Shown one piece after another: positions 45,207 through 58,140 of a stretch of DNA of 64,000 nt. The translations under genes were made by a program, and so were the position numbers. Below the pieces are notes generated by a model that did no database searches, was not told the DNA's origin, and saw only the letters and a list, made by a program, of their open reading frames with translations. The DNA is taken from the NCBI RefSeq assembly GCF_963678635.1, contig NC_087067.1, forward strand, positions 37,702,686 through 37,766,685. The letters run 5' to 3'. Origin of the DNA: Symsagittifera roscoffensis. Taxonomy: Eukaryota; Xenacoelomorpha; Acoela; Convolutidae. Every line of letters begins with the position of its first letter. Within the stretch, counting starts at the first letter, position 1.

Positions 45207-46642
45207 ACAGGACACATTTTAAAAAAGTTGACAAAATATAAACGATAGTCGACAAAGTTGAAGAAAAAAAATAAGCAGGAACATTGAAAGACGTTATTCG
45301 ACTCGTAAATTTGAAGTATGTCAATGTTTGACCACCTCAATTAATATTGTATCAGTAAATATTCACCGGTAAATTTGTAACACCTGCTTTGCGCTGCATA
45401 TTCTGGGAAAATGATGTAACTTTGCGCTTTTGGTGTATGCGCTTTCAATCATTTTTCAAAAATCCGTCTCTACCCCCCTTCTCTTAGCTTTCCTTTAAGA
45501 AAAAAGGCTGGGGCGATAATTTAACGTTTAAGGATAAACGAAGGGCAACAAAAACAGGACCACTTCCGACCTAAATACCGATTGATACAAAATTGTGAAC
45601 TTTCACAAAATTAAGTTATAAATGTAGTTGCGCTCGGGGGTTCGACGGGGGCTTGAAAAAATTGTTGATTTTTTAAAGTTAGCTAATTTGAAAACTTCAA
45701 GCTCTGTCCAAGCACTAGAATGGTCATATTTGGCAGAATATTTTGCGCCGCAGGCAATATTTTGATAGAGAATGTCAATTTAAATTTTTTTTTTTTGAAA
45801 ATTTCGACTAAAATTTGCCTTTAGTGTGCTCTCTTCTTCAAAATTGGCATATATTGGCTTTCATTGCACCTTAGGAAGTTTGTAGGACCCGTTAGCCGGA
45901 AATGACCTTCATATAATAGAAACAAAGGAAAACAGTCGGCAACAGAAGGGAGGGAGCGGGTCCTCGACCAGGCACATTCACTTGCTATTCTAGTGGTCTT
46001 GTATCATGGTCGCGCACCAAATATTTCCGCAGCGATTTTAATCAACAAAACTGCAATGGTAGATTTTGTTGGTAAGCAAAAGCTATATTAGATTTAACGA
46101 GCCATTTTGCATTATCATAACAAAGTTAATCACATGTTAGCTTAAACACTTGTAATTATCTACACAGATACCAGCTTTTATTACCAGCAAAAACACGGCA
46201 GAAGATACTCTTGTTTTCGTAATAAGTTCGTTAATTGCATGTTTTGCAGTGCTTTTGACTTGTCAAATGTTCTATCTTGTCTGAAGCCGCAGAAAGAATT
46301 CTTGATTTTTGAACACGCACAGCGTTTCGATAGTTTTGATCTGGGAGCTTGGTGGTTTCGAGAATTCAAAATTAAGAGGCCCCAAAACTAAAGATTAACT
46401 CTAATATTTTTATCAGAAATCGGAGACTGATAAGTTAAATGAAGTTAAGCACCCAAAAAGGAATTTTATTCATTATACGAGACCCAGTTATAGATTTTAT
46501 GTGCCAGTCTTCCTTCGCAAAATTTCATAAAAATCTTTCTCATAAGTAACTTATAATTACATTTTACCTACCCCATTCTTGATTTAGTTTGAATTTTGTT
46601 TTCATTCATTTAAAGTTTTTCATAAAATTTATTCTCTTTAAA
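45207..46642. other. Spacer upstream of the BMP gene
   Basis: No gene recognised. At about 45950-46025 the minus strand has a tRNA-like word set (AGACCACTAGAATAGC; CTGGTCGAGGACCCGC). A CTTGATTTAG at 46578-46587 could be the acceptor for a 5' untranslated exon of the BMP gene. The in-frame TTG at 46589 is not a credible start. Confidence 0.4.
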
Positions 46643-48152
46643 ATGCTTACTAAACTGCTTGTTATTTTAACTCTCGGAATTTATTTGATTATTACAGATG
46701 ATTTTTCAATCGAGGAAGGAAATGCTTTCACAAAAATCTCGAAACATAGCCCTGAAATCACCATAATAGAGCAAGAGTTTTTAAGCTTGCTTGGGTTGCA
46801 AAATCGACCCAAGCTTGACCTTGAAAAATATCGTCACAACTCCGCTCCCCACTTTTTGCGACAGATTTACAACTGGCTCGACAAAATTACCCTGGAAAAC
46901 GCAAAAGAGCTTCTACAAGGAGAAGTTGATTCGGAGAAAATGCTGGAAGCAATTTCAAAAGCCGACTTTATAATTTCGTTTATAAACCAAGGAATCCATA
47001 TGGAAAAAGGTTACAAAAGTTTAACAGATCCGTCTATGAAATCGCATTTCTCTCATGAGTATCTGTACTTCGACGTTTCTGACATTGCAAGTCAAGTGGA
47101 CGTTAAGCAGAAGCCGATCTTGGCCGAACTTCGGATCTACAAGGAGCTTTCGCCTATCTTCCCTAAAACAGGTGATCATTTCACAGTGACACTTTACAAA
47201 GTTGTCCCAGTAGGAGACGATCGACTTGGCTTGGAAGTTGTCGCCAAAAAGGCGGTTCATCCCTACTTCTTCGGCTGGACGGCCTTCGACTTGACTGAAC
47301 TCCTGGCGGAATGGCAGAATAACCCTTTCGTCAACTTCGGTCTTCAAGTCGTCGTTCGGGATTTCAACGAAACGGTTGAATACTCGCTCACAGCTGTCGG
47401 GATTTCCGGAAACCATGCCGACGATTTCAAACAACCATTTCTGGCAGCGTTTTATTCCTCGTTTGACGAGACTCGAAGCCGAAACCTGATGTCCCGAAAG
47501 CGCCGTTCGGCCAACCCCTCGTATCCGACAGTTATGATTAACAGTGACCCGTACCACAGAGCCAAAACCCGATGCCAGAGAAAGACTCTCTTTGTGAGTT
47601 TCGCAGATCTCGGCTGGGATGACTGGATTTTGGCACCTGAGAGCTATCACGCCTATCACTGCAGCGGAACTTGCCAGGTATTTTTTGAACATCAAATTTG
47701 TATACTATAAAGAATAGGTAAAATACAAAATTTATCAATTCAATTTTCAATCAATGTCTGTAACCAACAGGGTTTTCGCGCATTTTTTTACTCTAAGGAA
47801 TACAATAATTTCCAAAGAACTGAATAATTTCCAAATATTTAAATGACTTCCGCAAAGTCTTCTCTAAATTGATACAAAAGCGATTTTTTAATCAATCAAA
47901 GTTTCGGATTTTTCCTGAAGTTCTTCAGAAGTTTGTTGCTTTTTTCAGTTCCCCCTGGACTCGTCTCTGAACGCGACCAACCACGCCATCCTGCAGACTC
48001 TTATGCACGTATTCGACCCAGAGGGGGTGGAGGCCGCCTGTTGTGCCCCTCGGAAACTGTCCCCCATCTCTGTCCTCTACTTCGACGACGACTCCAATGT
48101 CATCCTCAAGCGATACCGAGAGATGGTAGTCGAGTACTGCGGATGCCAGTGA
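46643..48152 (+). CDS. BMP5-8: BMP5-8-like TGF-beta family growth factor
   Basis: Exon 1 is 46643-47677 (ATG to ACTTGCCAG|GTATTT) and exon 2 is 47949-48152 (after TTTTTTCAG, to TGA). The phase is 0 and the product is 412 residues. [16 protein letters not shown] is the signal peptide. A prodomain of about 265 residues ends at the furin site RKRR (285-288). The mature part of 124 residues has all seven cystine-knot cysteines: TRC, HC, TC, ACC, YC and [26 protein letters not shown] (a glycosylation site) and [19 protein letters not shown] favour the BMP5-8/60A group over BMP2/4. It would be secreted, cleaved, dimerised and would signal through type I/II receptor kinases to Smads. Start choice: the ATG sits directly before the signal peptide. 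An upstream untranslated exon is possible. Confidence 0.92.
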
Positions 48153-50961
48153 ACTGTGTGACTCATGGGGGGTCTCTTCAGTCCTTCAGTCATTAGGAAC
48201 CCCATCCACTATGCCACCCAAACTATCAGACGCGGACTTACTTAGTCTTTTCTGTAATGACTACCCGGTTAAATTGAACGTTGACTTACTTGCTGCTTAA
48301 AATACGAATGTGATATTATCAGTTCGTATGTATTATTTTAGAAGATTAATTTAGAAGCAGTATCGTTTGACCGAAAAGAACATAAAACACATGAATGATG
48401 TCACATTTGACTATTTATATAATGCTAAGTTGTTACCAAACTTTTGACTATATTGGTGAGCACGAGTGCCTTTTTTCCCAAATTATTTTTTTTTTTTGGA
48501 AAATTATTTTGCGTTAAAATGGTTGCCGATTTCTTAGAATTTGCGTTAAAATGTGTAAGAAATGAAACCAATTGCAGACTAAATTGCACTTTTGGTAAGA
48601 AACAATTCAAAGCTCTGCTGCAACTAAAAAAATTTGATTCGAGGCAAAAAAAAAGGAAAAACTGTTCTCAGATATTTTATTGTAGAAGATTTAGTGTTTT
48701 TTCTTTTTTATATTGGTGATATTGGTAATTGGACGAAATGATTCTTCAGATGTTTTGTAATGGTTTTATAAAATATCATTTGTACAGTAGTAGCACTTAA
48801 CCCGTTAAATTACATAATTGATGTTTTTATATAGCTTTTAAACCTAGTTTATTCATAACATATTAACACCAAAATTTAGCTTTGGAGAATTACCGAACAT
48901 TTTTAAATCAGATGATTGGATTTCGTTTACTTTTTTCCCACCCGCGACTTTCCACTAGTATATCTTTGGTTCTTGATGTCCAATTATGATTATTGTAGAA
49001 AAAATGAGCTGATTATAGCAAACATATTTGATTTTAATATTTAACCTTGTCAAACAACTAGTTCCACCTCGGAAATTGATGCTTATCTGAGGTGGGTGGG
49101 TAATTGGAGGTTTTGCCAACTTGCTAAAATTGTTTTGAAATTTGACCAACTTCGAAATCTATTGCCAAATTACAACCTCGTAAAATGATAATCAGCCAAA
49201 AATTGTTTCAAAAACTGATTTAACGCAAAAACATCGAAAACAATCTAAAAGACAATTAGTTGAACTTAATTATTCAAGAAAATTTTTTTTTATTTTATGC
49301 TACTTTCTGAGAGTTAAAAACGCGACAAGTTTGGCAACATACGTTGGTGTAAGCAAATTTTTGTTTCAGAAATAAAGTAACTGGTAAAATTTTTTCTCAG
49401 AAATCAACAGCATATCTTCACAATTAGGAGACTCAAAGAGAATTATTTTTTCAAACAGTTCTCGATTCTCTGATTATCAATTTTTGGAGCGGTCTATACT
49501 GTACTGGTTGAATACAATTTAGCCTTATTCAAAACTCAAATGTAGGATAAATAATATCAGTACTTGACCCGGGTTGATTGACCAAAAACGCTAACCATAT
49601 AGTTTTCATACAATACCCTTAATATAGAAAGTTGCATGAAAGGTCTCTGTTTATTGGTTTTTCATATTATAAAATTGTATGCCTAGCATTTTACCATTCA
49701 CCATAGGTTCTTCTCAAATTTTTGGGTTGTGTTCATAACCGAACACAAGTGACAAAGACCTTCGTTACTCAAAGATAATGGCAGCAAAGTTATAAAGGTC
49801 GTGCATTGGTAAAGACTTAAATATACATGCTTTACACAAACAAAATGATGAAGAAGCAATTTTCTTAATTTGGCAAAAACTTTCGAAGAGGCTAATTTAC
49901 TGTATTTGAACTTTTATTAATTCATGCATTGCTCAAGCATACAAATAAACTCAATACGGAAGCAATAAGCTTTTTCAAGGTTTTTTTTCGGAGAAACTAT
50001 TTAGAAAAACGGAAAACTAAATAAACTTTTGTGTATCCAGGACTACGTTATACACAAAAAAAATTAGGGTTCAAAGTTATATATTTTTTCTGGAAAATGT
50101 TTGTTCGCGAACAAAAGTTGCGCATGAAAAAACTACAGTACTTTATATACTTTAAAAAATTTTCAATGTGTACTTCAAAAAACGCTAGTCTTACAATTTT
50201 AATTTATGGAAATTGTATAAGTAGCATTTTTGACAAAAAATCTTTTTATTAATTTTGACGCTGCTCAGAATTTTTCGTCAAAATGAAAAAAGTTTTTAAA
50301 ATGACACCATTTTAGCAAAAATGTATGAACTTTTGACTAGCATTTTTTCGTAGACTTAGCTTTCGGAAATGTATGATTAGGTCAACCCGGGAAGCTAGTT
50401 GTGTTCTCTCATTTTTCAAAGCAAAACCCGGCTCAAAAATTGCTTCAAGTCATAAGCTGTTAAGCAGTGATTCCGTTAAATAAAACGCACAATAACAGTC
50501 ACAGCGATTGTAAGCGCAGTGGATCAAGGTTTCAGATATTGCCAAAATATGATTAATTGTTGTTTTATTACAAGGAAACTGCTGTTAAAAGCTTTTTTTG
50601 TCTTTTTCTTTTTAAATTTGGTATTAAATAATGAAATACTCTGTTGGTTAAATCGTCTCCTGCGTCATGCGTTCCAATTTTTTTGACCAAATTTTTCAGT
50701 TCTTGAATTAGTTTGAATTGTGTTGTCTGAAGTATCATTTTGTACTGGGAGCCGGATTGCAAGCCGCGAGTATTCGGGACATATTGCAAAAAATAAGAAC
50801 ATCAATTAACTTGCCAAAAATTTAGTGTCCGTAAAATTTAAAAGATTACGGTCTTAAAAACAACTAAACTGGTTGTTTTTTTTTCTAACATTATGCCTCT
50901 TTGTCTTTTTCGCCATTTGACCGAAACAAGTGGATCTTATAGAAAATTGAAAATTTTGACA
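48153..50961. other. AT-rich spacer, no gene recognised
   Basis: 3' flank of the BMP gene. No canonical AATAAA was seen close to the stop codon. Frames are short and AT-biased. Confidence 0.4.
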
Positions 50962-51161
50962 NNNNNNNNNNNNNNNNNNNNNNNNNNNNNNNNNNNNNNN
51001 NNNNNNNNNNNNNNNNNNNNNNNNNNNNNNNNNNNNNNNNNNNNNNNNNNNNNNNNNNNNNNNNNNNNNNNNNNNNNNNNNNNNNNNNNNNNNNNNNNNN
51101 NNNNNNNNNNNNNNNNNNNNNNNNNNNNNNNNNNNNNNNNNNNNNNNNNNNNNNNNNNNNN
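50962..51161. other. Assembly gap (200 N)
   Basis: Exactly 200 unknown bases, a conventional scaffold-gap size, so the true distance is unknown. Frames drawn across it have no meaning. Missing exons of the receptor-like gene could lie here. Confidence 1.
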
Positions 51162-51601
51162 TCCTAAAACTGGATCTCATCAACTACCCCCTTCCCCCAA
51201 CAACGTACCCAATTATGTGCTCGATATTTCGAAATGGACGGAACAAAAGGCATTCGAGCTTTCTATCATGACTTTGGACTTGAAAAAAAAACAATCATAA
51301 CTCAACTAAAGCAAATTGATGAAAAAAGGCTGCGGAGAAGCGAGAAAGAGTCGTTAGATTTTCGATGTCGATTTTACCCCCGTTTTCTACAAAATAGTTG
51401 AATTATATTGTTTAAAAAGAGGATATCCATAGGAAAAGAGATATCGATAGTACTTGAGTTTTGTAGTATATGTATACTTGACACCATTGCATTCTGCATA
51501 AATTATTTGGGGAGATATTGTTTTGCAGGTACAAATACGAATTGATGTATTACTAACTAATACTACTGGGCAGGGTGATTTTTTGTAGGAACCCAAGTAG
51601 A

Positions 51602-51628
51602 GGGGGGGGGGGGGAGGGGGGTTAGGGG
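51602..51628 (+). repeat. G-rich run with quadruplex potential
   Basis: G13, A, G6, TTA, GGGG in 27 bases: enough G tracts for an intramolecular quadruplex on the plus strand. Isolated in AT-rich sequence. Confidence 0.8.
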
Positions 51629-51760
51629 TGATTCTTTTTTTGCACTGAATGAATGAAGGGTACATTTTTGAGTGAGCGATCGTCAGACAGACACAACTTA
51701 TCACACTTCAAAGGGGGGTTAAATTGTGACGGCGGCGAGGCTGTCAAGTTTTCAACAAAA

Positions 51761-51778
51761 GAAGAAGAAGAAGAAGAA
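51761..51778 (+). repeat. (GAA)6 microsatellite
   Basis: Six perfect GAA triplets, 133 bases after the G-rich run. Confidence 0.85.
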
Positions 51779-53671
51779 ACAAGTCTGAGAGGGCACATAA
51801 ACCTAATAGGGTCACCCTTTGTCAATGTACATTTTACAACTTAATACTTAATTATAAAACTACAAAACAAATAGAAACAGATACAATAAACCAACAAATT
51901 GAAATTCAAAATACCCACAAATTCAACCCACTTTCTTCGGACCTTAAATGGCAGAATAATTTAGTTTTCACAATGAAAATTTTCCTGTTTTTAAGCAATT
52001 TTCACTAAAGAAACAGGATACTATTGACTAACAGGAACACACATTGGCTACGCAAAACAATTGTTGCTATGGACTATAAATTGTTGTCAATTTAGACTTG
52101 ACTGTCAGATTAAACAGAGGTTTGACCCTCGGGTAAAGAAACATTTTGGATATTTAACAAATGAGTTACACATTTTTCGCTTAATTGAGTCTTGATTTTG
52201 TCGGCGGGATCTTGAATGTTTCTTCTATTTATCGTAATAGGTCTGCAGTTTTTGGCAACATAAACCAATTCCTCGAAGCTTTTAATATGTGCAGTTCTGC
52301 CGAATGATGATTAAATAGAAAAAATTGAAGTACGTTAAGCAAAGTGTGTCCGCGATCTCCGATGGGGGAAGGCCTAAGAACAGAAGACAGCTGCGTATCA
52401 GCAAATAGGTTATTTAACTAGTACAGATTTGCAACACTTCGTAACAGCTCGTAAGAAACAAACAGCTCGTAAGCAAATGTGAACTCCCATTACGCATTGC
52501 AAAAAAAAAATTGTTCAGACCACCACAAGAGATGGAAAGGAATTATGGCAAAGGGTAAGTTTTTTCGATAAAAAATCAGTTGCCTCAAAGAACGCTTGTA
52601 GTTCATCGAGTTTGATATCACCTTGAAGCGCTTTCAGTCATAACTCATGTTCCAGAGATGAAATCTCTCAGGGCCGAGAAAAAAATCCATTAACTTATTG
52701 CTATTCAGTCAGACCCAAATTAGTGAAAAGCGGAATTGTTTAAAAATGCAATCATTTAAAAGCCGAACTGTAATTTTTCTAATTTCTTAATCTGTTACTG
52801 GTTCCATATCCATTTCAAAAGATTAATATATTTTGCCTGTCAATCATTAAAGAACCGAAAAAATAAAATTTTGAAAAGAGAAATTTTTGTTTTCCATTTT
52901 TACATGTCAGAAATTTCTGTGCTAGGTGCACTGTGACCGGGTTTTTGTGTTTTTTGAGAAAAATAGGTTGATTTAAAATACTTTGAAAAATAGAGTTTGG
53001 GTCTAATTCAAGTTTGGCTTATTTGCGCTTCGGGCTAATAGAGGGTTGCAGGTAACTATTTTGTTTGCTTAAATGTGCGGCCGTAGGGTCGTTATGAACA
53101 TTTGTGAGAAGAGAGGGCCAGGGCGCACTTGGAGTTCACAGTTGCCCAGTCTGCAGTCAGGTTGAAACACTTGTCCACTCATGTCATAACACACCTGTCA
53201 GTCAATCAATCTGACAGCCTCAAACTGTACCTATACACAAAAATATATCAAAATTTACCACACATATACATTTTCCAACCAACACCCCCTTCACCTCCCC
53301 CCATTCACCCACTTCAATCATGACCCTATTATATTGAGCCACATTTGAGATAGTATTTCAGCAAATAACTGCTCGTTAACCTAAGGAACGCAATTCGATT
53401 ATCAAAATGAGCCAATAAATACCCCGTTGTCTCTAGATTTGTTTCTGAGAATCAAATTTAGTTTATGGTTTGAGCGAATAGAGTAAAGATTATAGATATC
53501 ACGTCAATTTACTTAAAAGTTTCTAATCTCAATATCAAGTTTATGGAGCGCAAAATTTCTTCAATTATAAATTATCAAACAAAAGAGCAAGGACTTTAAG
53601 GAAGCCAAAAAATGCGAACTTTTATTGAATAAAATTTATGTTAATTTTGTTAAATTAAGTTTTTTTTGCAG

Positions 53672-55897
53672 TTGTCGGAAAAGGAAATCATGAGAATCAT
53701 GAGTGGAGAGGCTTTCATGGACAAAGACTGGGACTCCCCTCCCACTCCCCCCTCGGCGACCTCGACTTCCTCTTCCGGAAATCAGTCCCCCTCCCCCTCA
53801 ACCAGCAGCACCTCCCCGAACTCAGGACCCCACTCAGCAAACAACAACAATAACAACTCCTTAAAACAAACGTTTGAGTCACCCCAACAGTCGCCAAATG
53901 GACCTCCAAGTCTTCCTTCGCCTCACAAGGATCCTGTCGACGTTCCGCGACTCCTAAAAGCAAGAAGTTCCGAAGCAAGCGAGACTGTTTTTCCTATTCA
54001 AAGTACCAATGAAATGATTTCACCGTCACAAATTCCAGTTTCATTTAACAGCAACAATTTCACGAGCCCAGCAGCTCCGTTTAACATAACAGGAGGACTC
54101 TTTAATCCAACATCGTTTCCTAGTTATCCCAGGATTCCAAATCCAGTTGATGCGCCAAACTTCAATTTTGCAAATCCCGGATCCCTCAATATGCATCTCC
54201 GTTTGTTCAACTCAAACTCTGCAGCCAGTTGGCAGAACCTGCTTGCTTCCACCTCATTGGCCAGAAATTTTTACAATTACCAAAACATGCTTCCAACTTC
54301 AACCGCCGCTAGAGGGCTGCCCCCTCTTCTTCCACAAATTCCGCAACTACCATTCCTCACTTCAAACCAACAAACTTACATAAATGGAAATAGTCTTCAT
54401 AGTGCGGGAGGACCTCCAACCAAACGAGCTCGAATCGAGATCGAAGAAAATAAAGACCCCGTGCCAACTACTCTAAGCTTAAGCTCAAATATGAACAATT
54501 TTATGCCACAAACTAGTTCGCCAAAAATAGAACCGAAATTCAACTCGCTTGCTAAAAGTGTTTCATGTGACAACACGAAATCGGAAAGAAGTTTCGAAGA
54601 CATTGAATGTGTTGAGGATCTGACTTTCTCCGCCGAGACGAAATCTCTCGTTATGAAGATTCTGACGGACAACAAAGAAGATTCATCAATGAAGTTTGAA
54701 ATAATGAAGGCCGAAATAGTAAAATTGCAGGTATAATGAAAGTTCTGCTTTTCTTTTTTTATAGAATGAATAATCTTTGAATCGAAAACAGGAACTAAAG
54801 AGCCGGAGTCATAGCCCAGTTAAAACTCTGACATCTTAATTTAAAGAATTGCAAAGTTTTTTCAAAACTTGCATTGAACTTATAAAATTTTCAACGCATC
54901 TCATCAAGAATTGGAATGTATTGCCAAGAATTGGAATGCATTTCCAAGAATTGGAACAAATTTCCAAGAATTTCCTGTTTTTCTAACAGCGTGGTTGTAT
55001 TTTAGAATGCATGGCTGGCGAAATTTCAAGAATTCTCAAGTTGTGAGTTCGATTTTTCTGGCGAATCTTGGTTGGAGACACTGATATTCTGCACAGTTCA
55101 AGACAACTCACTTGTTGAGAAAATGTCACAGTTTTCAGATGACAAGTCTTTATCGGTAAGCTTTTTGAGAAGTTTTTAATTTCATTGGCGAATTTCTCAT
55201 TTCAATATCAAAAGTTTCAGGAGACCAAATTTTTGAACAAAAAAAAAGTATAAAATTGATTGTTGCTTTTCAGGAAATTTTCCCAAATTTCGAAGAAATA
55301 GTTGAAATGCTCAAACGAACAGCCCAGAAGTTCCAACAACTAGACTTCACTTGTTCCGAAGCCAAACTGAGCAAAATGGCAAATATTGCACAAAAAAATA
55401 CAGGTAAAAATCATTTACATAATCATTTTTCAAAATGATGTTTCTAAATTAATATTAATCAATAACAAAAAATATTTCAATTCCTCTGCAATTCTTCTTT
55501 GAATTTGGTACAAGGCCAATAAGTTTTTGGCACGAAATTTTTAAGGCGCGAGCAAAAAATCTTCATCCGCTCTGTATTAAAAGACATTACAAAGAGTTTG
55601 CAATTGGTTTTAGAAGTACCATCAGTTTCGTCTGAAACGAAAGATGAGCTGGAAAATCTGCACAACTTAGTGATGGCCAAACTGCAAACGAGCACTTGTG
55701 CAATCAAGCCAACAAGATTCGGACAAGTTCTTCAGTTCAACTACGAAGTGAAACGTCTCACTGACAAAATCAGCACTGCATTCCTTGAAGCCAAAAAGAA
55801 AAACGAGGACAAACTAAATTCTGCCATGAACAGTTTTTTGAAGCAATTATTTCAAGTGAGCACGGATATCAAAAGCGAAACTACAATTGGAGAATAA
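53672..55897 (+). CDS. Nuclear-receptor-like protein, ligand-binding-domain end (5' exons not found)
   Basis: Four exons join in phase: 53672-54730, 55006-55155, 55274-55403 and 55614-55897, with TTTTTTTGCAG, TATTTTAG, TTTTCAG and TTTTAG acceptors. The product is 540 residues from the first exon. Residues 1-250 are Ser/Pro/Asn-rich and disordered-looking, with a PPTKRARIE nuclear signal. The rest is helical and I compare it with an NR2E-type ligand-binding domain: SWLETLIFCTVQDNSL (helix 3-5 region), FTCSEAKLSKMANIAQKN (helix 7-8 region), DELENLHNLVMAKLQTS (helix 9) and KPTRFGQVLQFNYEVKRLTD (helix 10, like the common P-x-RF-x-K/Q-LL pattern). No zinc-finger DNA-binding domain was seen in the window. 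It may lie further 5', in the assembly gap, or be absent. Confidence is moderate for nuclear receptor and low for NR2E. Confidence 0.6.
54905..54975 (+). repeat. 20-bp tandem repeat in first visible intron of the receptor-like gene
   Basis: Three to four units of CCAAGAATTGGAATGCATTT with small changes. The last lies about 30 bases before the acceptor at 55005, so it may overlap the branch-point region. Confidence 0.8.
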
Positions 55898-55929
55898 ACT
55901 CAAGTAGATATAAAATAGTGCACTTCTGC

Positions 55930-55935
55930 ATTAAA
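55930..55935 (+). terminator. Candidate poly(A) signal ATTAAA
   Basis: The common ATTAAA variant lies 32 bases after the stop codon of the receptor-like gene. No AATAAA is closer. Confidence 0.4.
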
Positions 55936-57376
55936 TTATTAGTATTGCTTGATAAAAATTGTACGAAACTATTTTCTGATTTCGTTTTTGTATTCACAGA
56001 ATGCTTATTTATATATTGCCGCTTATTCCATATTAAACTGCTTCCAAAATATACTTCCAAATAATGTTTTGTTTTATTTAGCTCATAAAAAGCAAAAAAA
56101 AATGTTTCCTGTATTATGAAAAAAACCAATGAACAAGATGGTTCAAGTCCTCGGTCTTTAAAACACGCTAAACGAGCCCTGTCAATAACAAACAAAATTT
56201 TTTTTTCGGATTCAAAACAACGATCTAGGGGTTCGAATTTACTGCAATCATAATACATGTCGAATCGATACATGTTAAGATAGCAGTCAAGTTATTAACT
56301 TCGCTTCTGTTAAAAAGATTAGAAAAATTAATAGATTCTCAAAAAATTTCTTGGAGTAAAATTTAAAAAAATATTGAAAGTGAAGTAAATTGTGGAGTAT
56401 GAGCAATAATATTTAGGCAGGAAAACAAAATAAGTGGGAACTAGGAGTTTCTCGAAGAGTTTCTCTTTCAAAAATTGTGTCGACCATTTTTGGGGTCGAC
56501 CAAATTGATTTCCCGAGCACTCCCAGAACACTATAAAGACCCTATTTTGACCAAAAAAATAGTACTTATTCTCAGGGTGCCCAAAGCGCTTTTCTCAAAA
56601 TTTTAGGGTTGGTCGGCCTAAAATCATGGATGTTATAAAATAATACCAAAAGGGGTTTTGGTTGGCGAGGGAGTCAAATCCCTGCGTAGGGATGTCCGTT
56701 CCCGCCTGCCTAAGTCCGCCTCTGAGCGGGAATGCTTCCTAAATATATTCAATATTGACCTAACCTTTGTTTTTCAAAAACATGAAAATTCTATAAGAGT
56801 GCCGTGTAACTTCTTACCGGTTTCTTATAATCTTTGATACTAATAATTTAAACCACAGTTAAGCCCTCATGAGTGAGTTTTGTGTCTTTCGATTTGTGTG
56901 TTTATGTGTGCGTAAGTGTATGTGTGAGTTAGTGGAAGCCTCTACGCTTCTCTTGTCAATCAGCTGAACCAATGTAATTGATGTTTTCTTTAGTCATAAA
57001 ATTCGTCGCATGCATCTTCCATATTAGATATAATTCAATTTGGTCAGTTCTTTGAGAAGAATAAGGTCAAAAAATTATAAGCTAATAGTTTCTAGAATTC
57101 TTCAATAGTTCGTTTCTATTCATAGATGTTTTGAATAAAATCCGTGCTTTGGAAAATTTTTTTTCCAGATTCAGTTATCAAACCCCTAAAATTGACGTTC
57201 CCGAAATCAATACAATCGCCTCCTGCATTGATGTTTCATGCATAAAAATTGATTATACTGCCTTTTCATTGTCAGTCTCTATAAAACTAAAAACTATTAG
57301 GTTATCACCGAATAAAAATAGATGAGAATTTTAACTTTTGTCATATCAAAAAAATCAATGTAAGTTACGAGTAGTC
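55936..57376. other. Spacer with a GC-rich tRNA-like palindrome
   Basis: Mostly AT-rich, with frames of 130 codons or fewer and no motif. At 56664-56735 the minus strand has AGGGATTTGACTCCCT (T-arm-like) and a TTCCCGC/GCGGGAA inverted repeat, an SINE-head or tRNA-relic look. A TGTGTG-like patch lies at 56890-56930. Confidence 0.4.
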
Positions 57377-57745
57377 AGGATTCTGTCGGTCCACCTGGTC
57401 TGAAACCGGACTCATTCGGTCCAAATGGTCTGAATCCGGATTTCTTTGGTCCACACGGTCGGAACCAGGATTAAATGGATCTACATGTCCAGAAGCTCCT
57501 AAACCAGACTCCTTCGGTCCACGCGGTGTGAATCCGGATTTCTTCCGTCCACACTGTCTGAACTCGGATTTCGTTGTCCACTCGGTCTGAAACCGGATTC
57601 CTACGGTCCACATGGTCTGAATCCGGATTTTATGGGTCCACACGGTCTGAAAACGGATTCACTCAGTCCACACGGCCTGAACATATTATTTTCTGGTCCA
57701 CACGGTCTGAACATACCATATTCTGGTCCACATGATCTGAACATA
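57377..57745. repeat. 30-bp minisatellite (GGTCCACACGGTCTGAA type)
   Basis: Twelve copies with the GGTCCA word at about 30-base steps from 57388 to 57716. Most carry CCGGATT after the shared part, while the last three carry CATA words instead. The 92-codon minus-strand frame over it is a by-product of the period. Confidence 0.9.
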
Positions 57746-57989
57746 AAACCACGACCTCAACCCGGGTCATAATAGTTTATAATGGATCAGAATCGTTTTT
57801 TGTAAATTTTTTGGAAAATTTTAACCACAGTGCAGTATAATCAAAACTTAACAGTTAATTTTGGCGTTATCTAATTCAGAAACAAAATTTGATTTGGTAT
57901 CTTGATTTTAATTTCATGATTTACATTTTTTTGTCATAAACCTTTTAATTTCTCATTTTTTGCTGATCTTTATTTATTCTACTTAATTC

Positions 57990-58140
57990 ATTTTCCGCCC
58001 CTTGTGGTCCCTCCAACACGTGGCACCCCCATCAACCCGCCCCCTCTCCCCTACATTTGTCTCCAATTACGTGAGGGACGATTGACATGAGTGGAAAATT
58101 TGGGGGAGTGGTGGCAAGCGGGCCAAAGACACGAGTAACG
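57990..58140. promoter_or_regulatory. GC-rich island with CACGTG E-box
   Basis: About 140 bases much richer in G and C than both flanks. They contain CACGTG (58017-58022), C-rich tracts and GAGTGG/GGGGGAGTGG words. No splice-framed open reading was found. It could be an isolated promoter or enhancer, or a conserved noncoding element. Confidence 0.25.

Larger units (their letters stand above)
51162..53671. other. Spacer or 5' intron of the receptor-like gene
   Basis: I looked on the plus strand for the paired Cys-x2-Cys modules of a nuclear-receptor DNA-binding domain and found none. A G-rich run and a GAA run are listed separately. A less AT-rich stretch at 53070-53330, with polypyrimidine and TC-rich words, has no coding motif. 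Confidence 0.4.

Noticed and set aside
46589-46642. Upstream extension of the BMP frame
   Set aside because: Begins with TTG, not ATG; the ATG at 46643 directly precedes a good signal peptide.
47021-47695. 224-codon minus-strand frame
   Set aside because: Antisense shadow of BMP exon 1, which has a complete domain structure on the plus strand.
50854-51300. Frames on both strands crossing the N gap
   Set aside because: Most of each frame is unknown sequence.
57365-57643. 92-codon minus-strand frame
   Set aside because: By-product of the 12-copy minisatellite.
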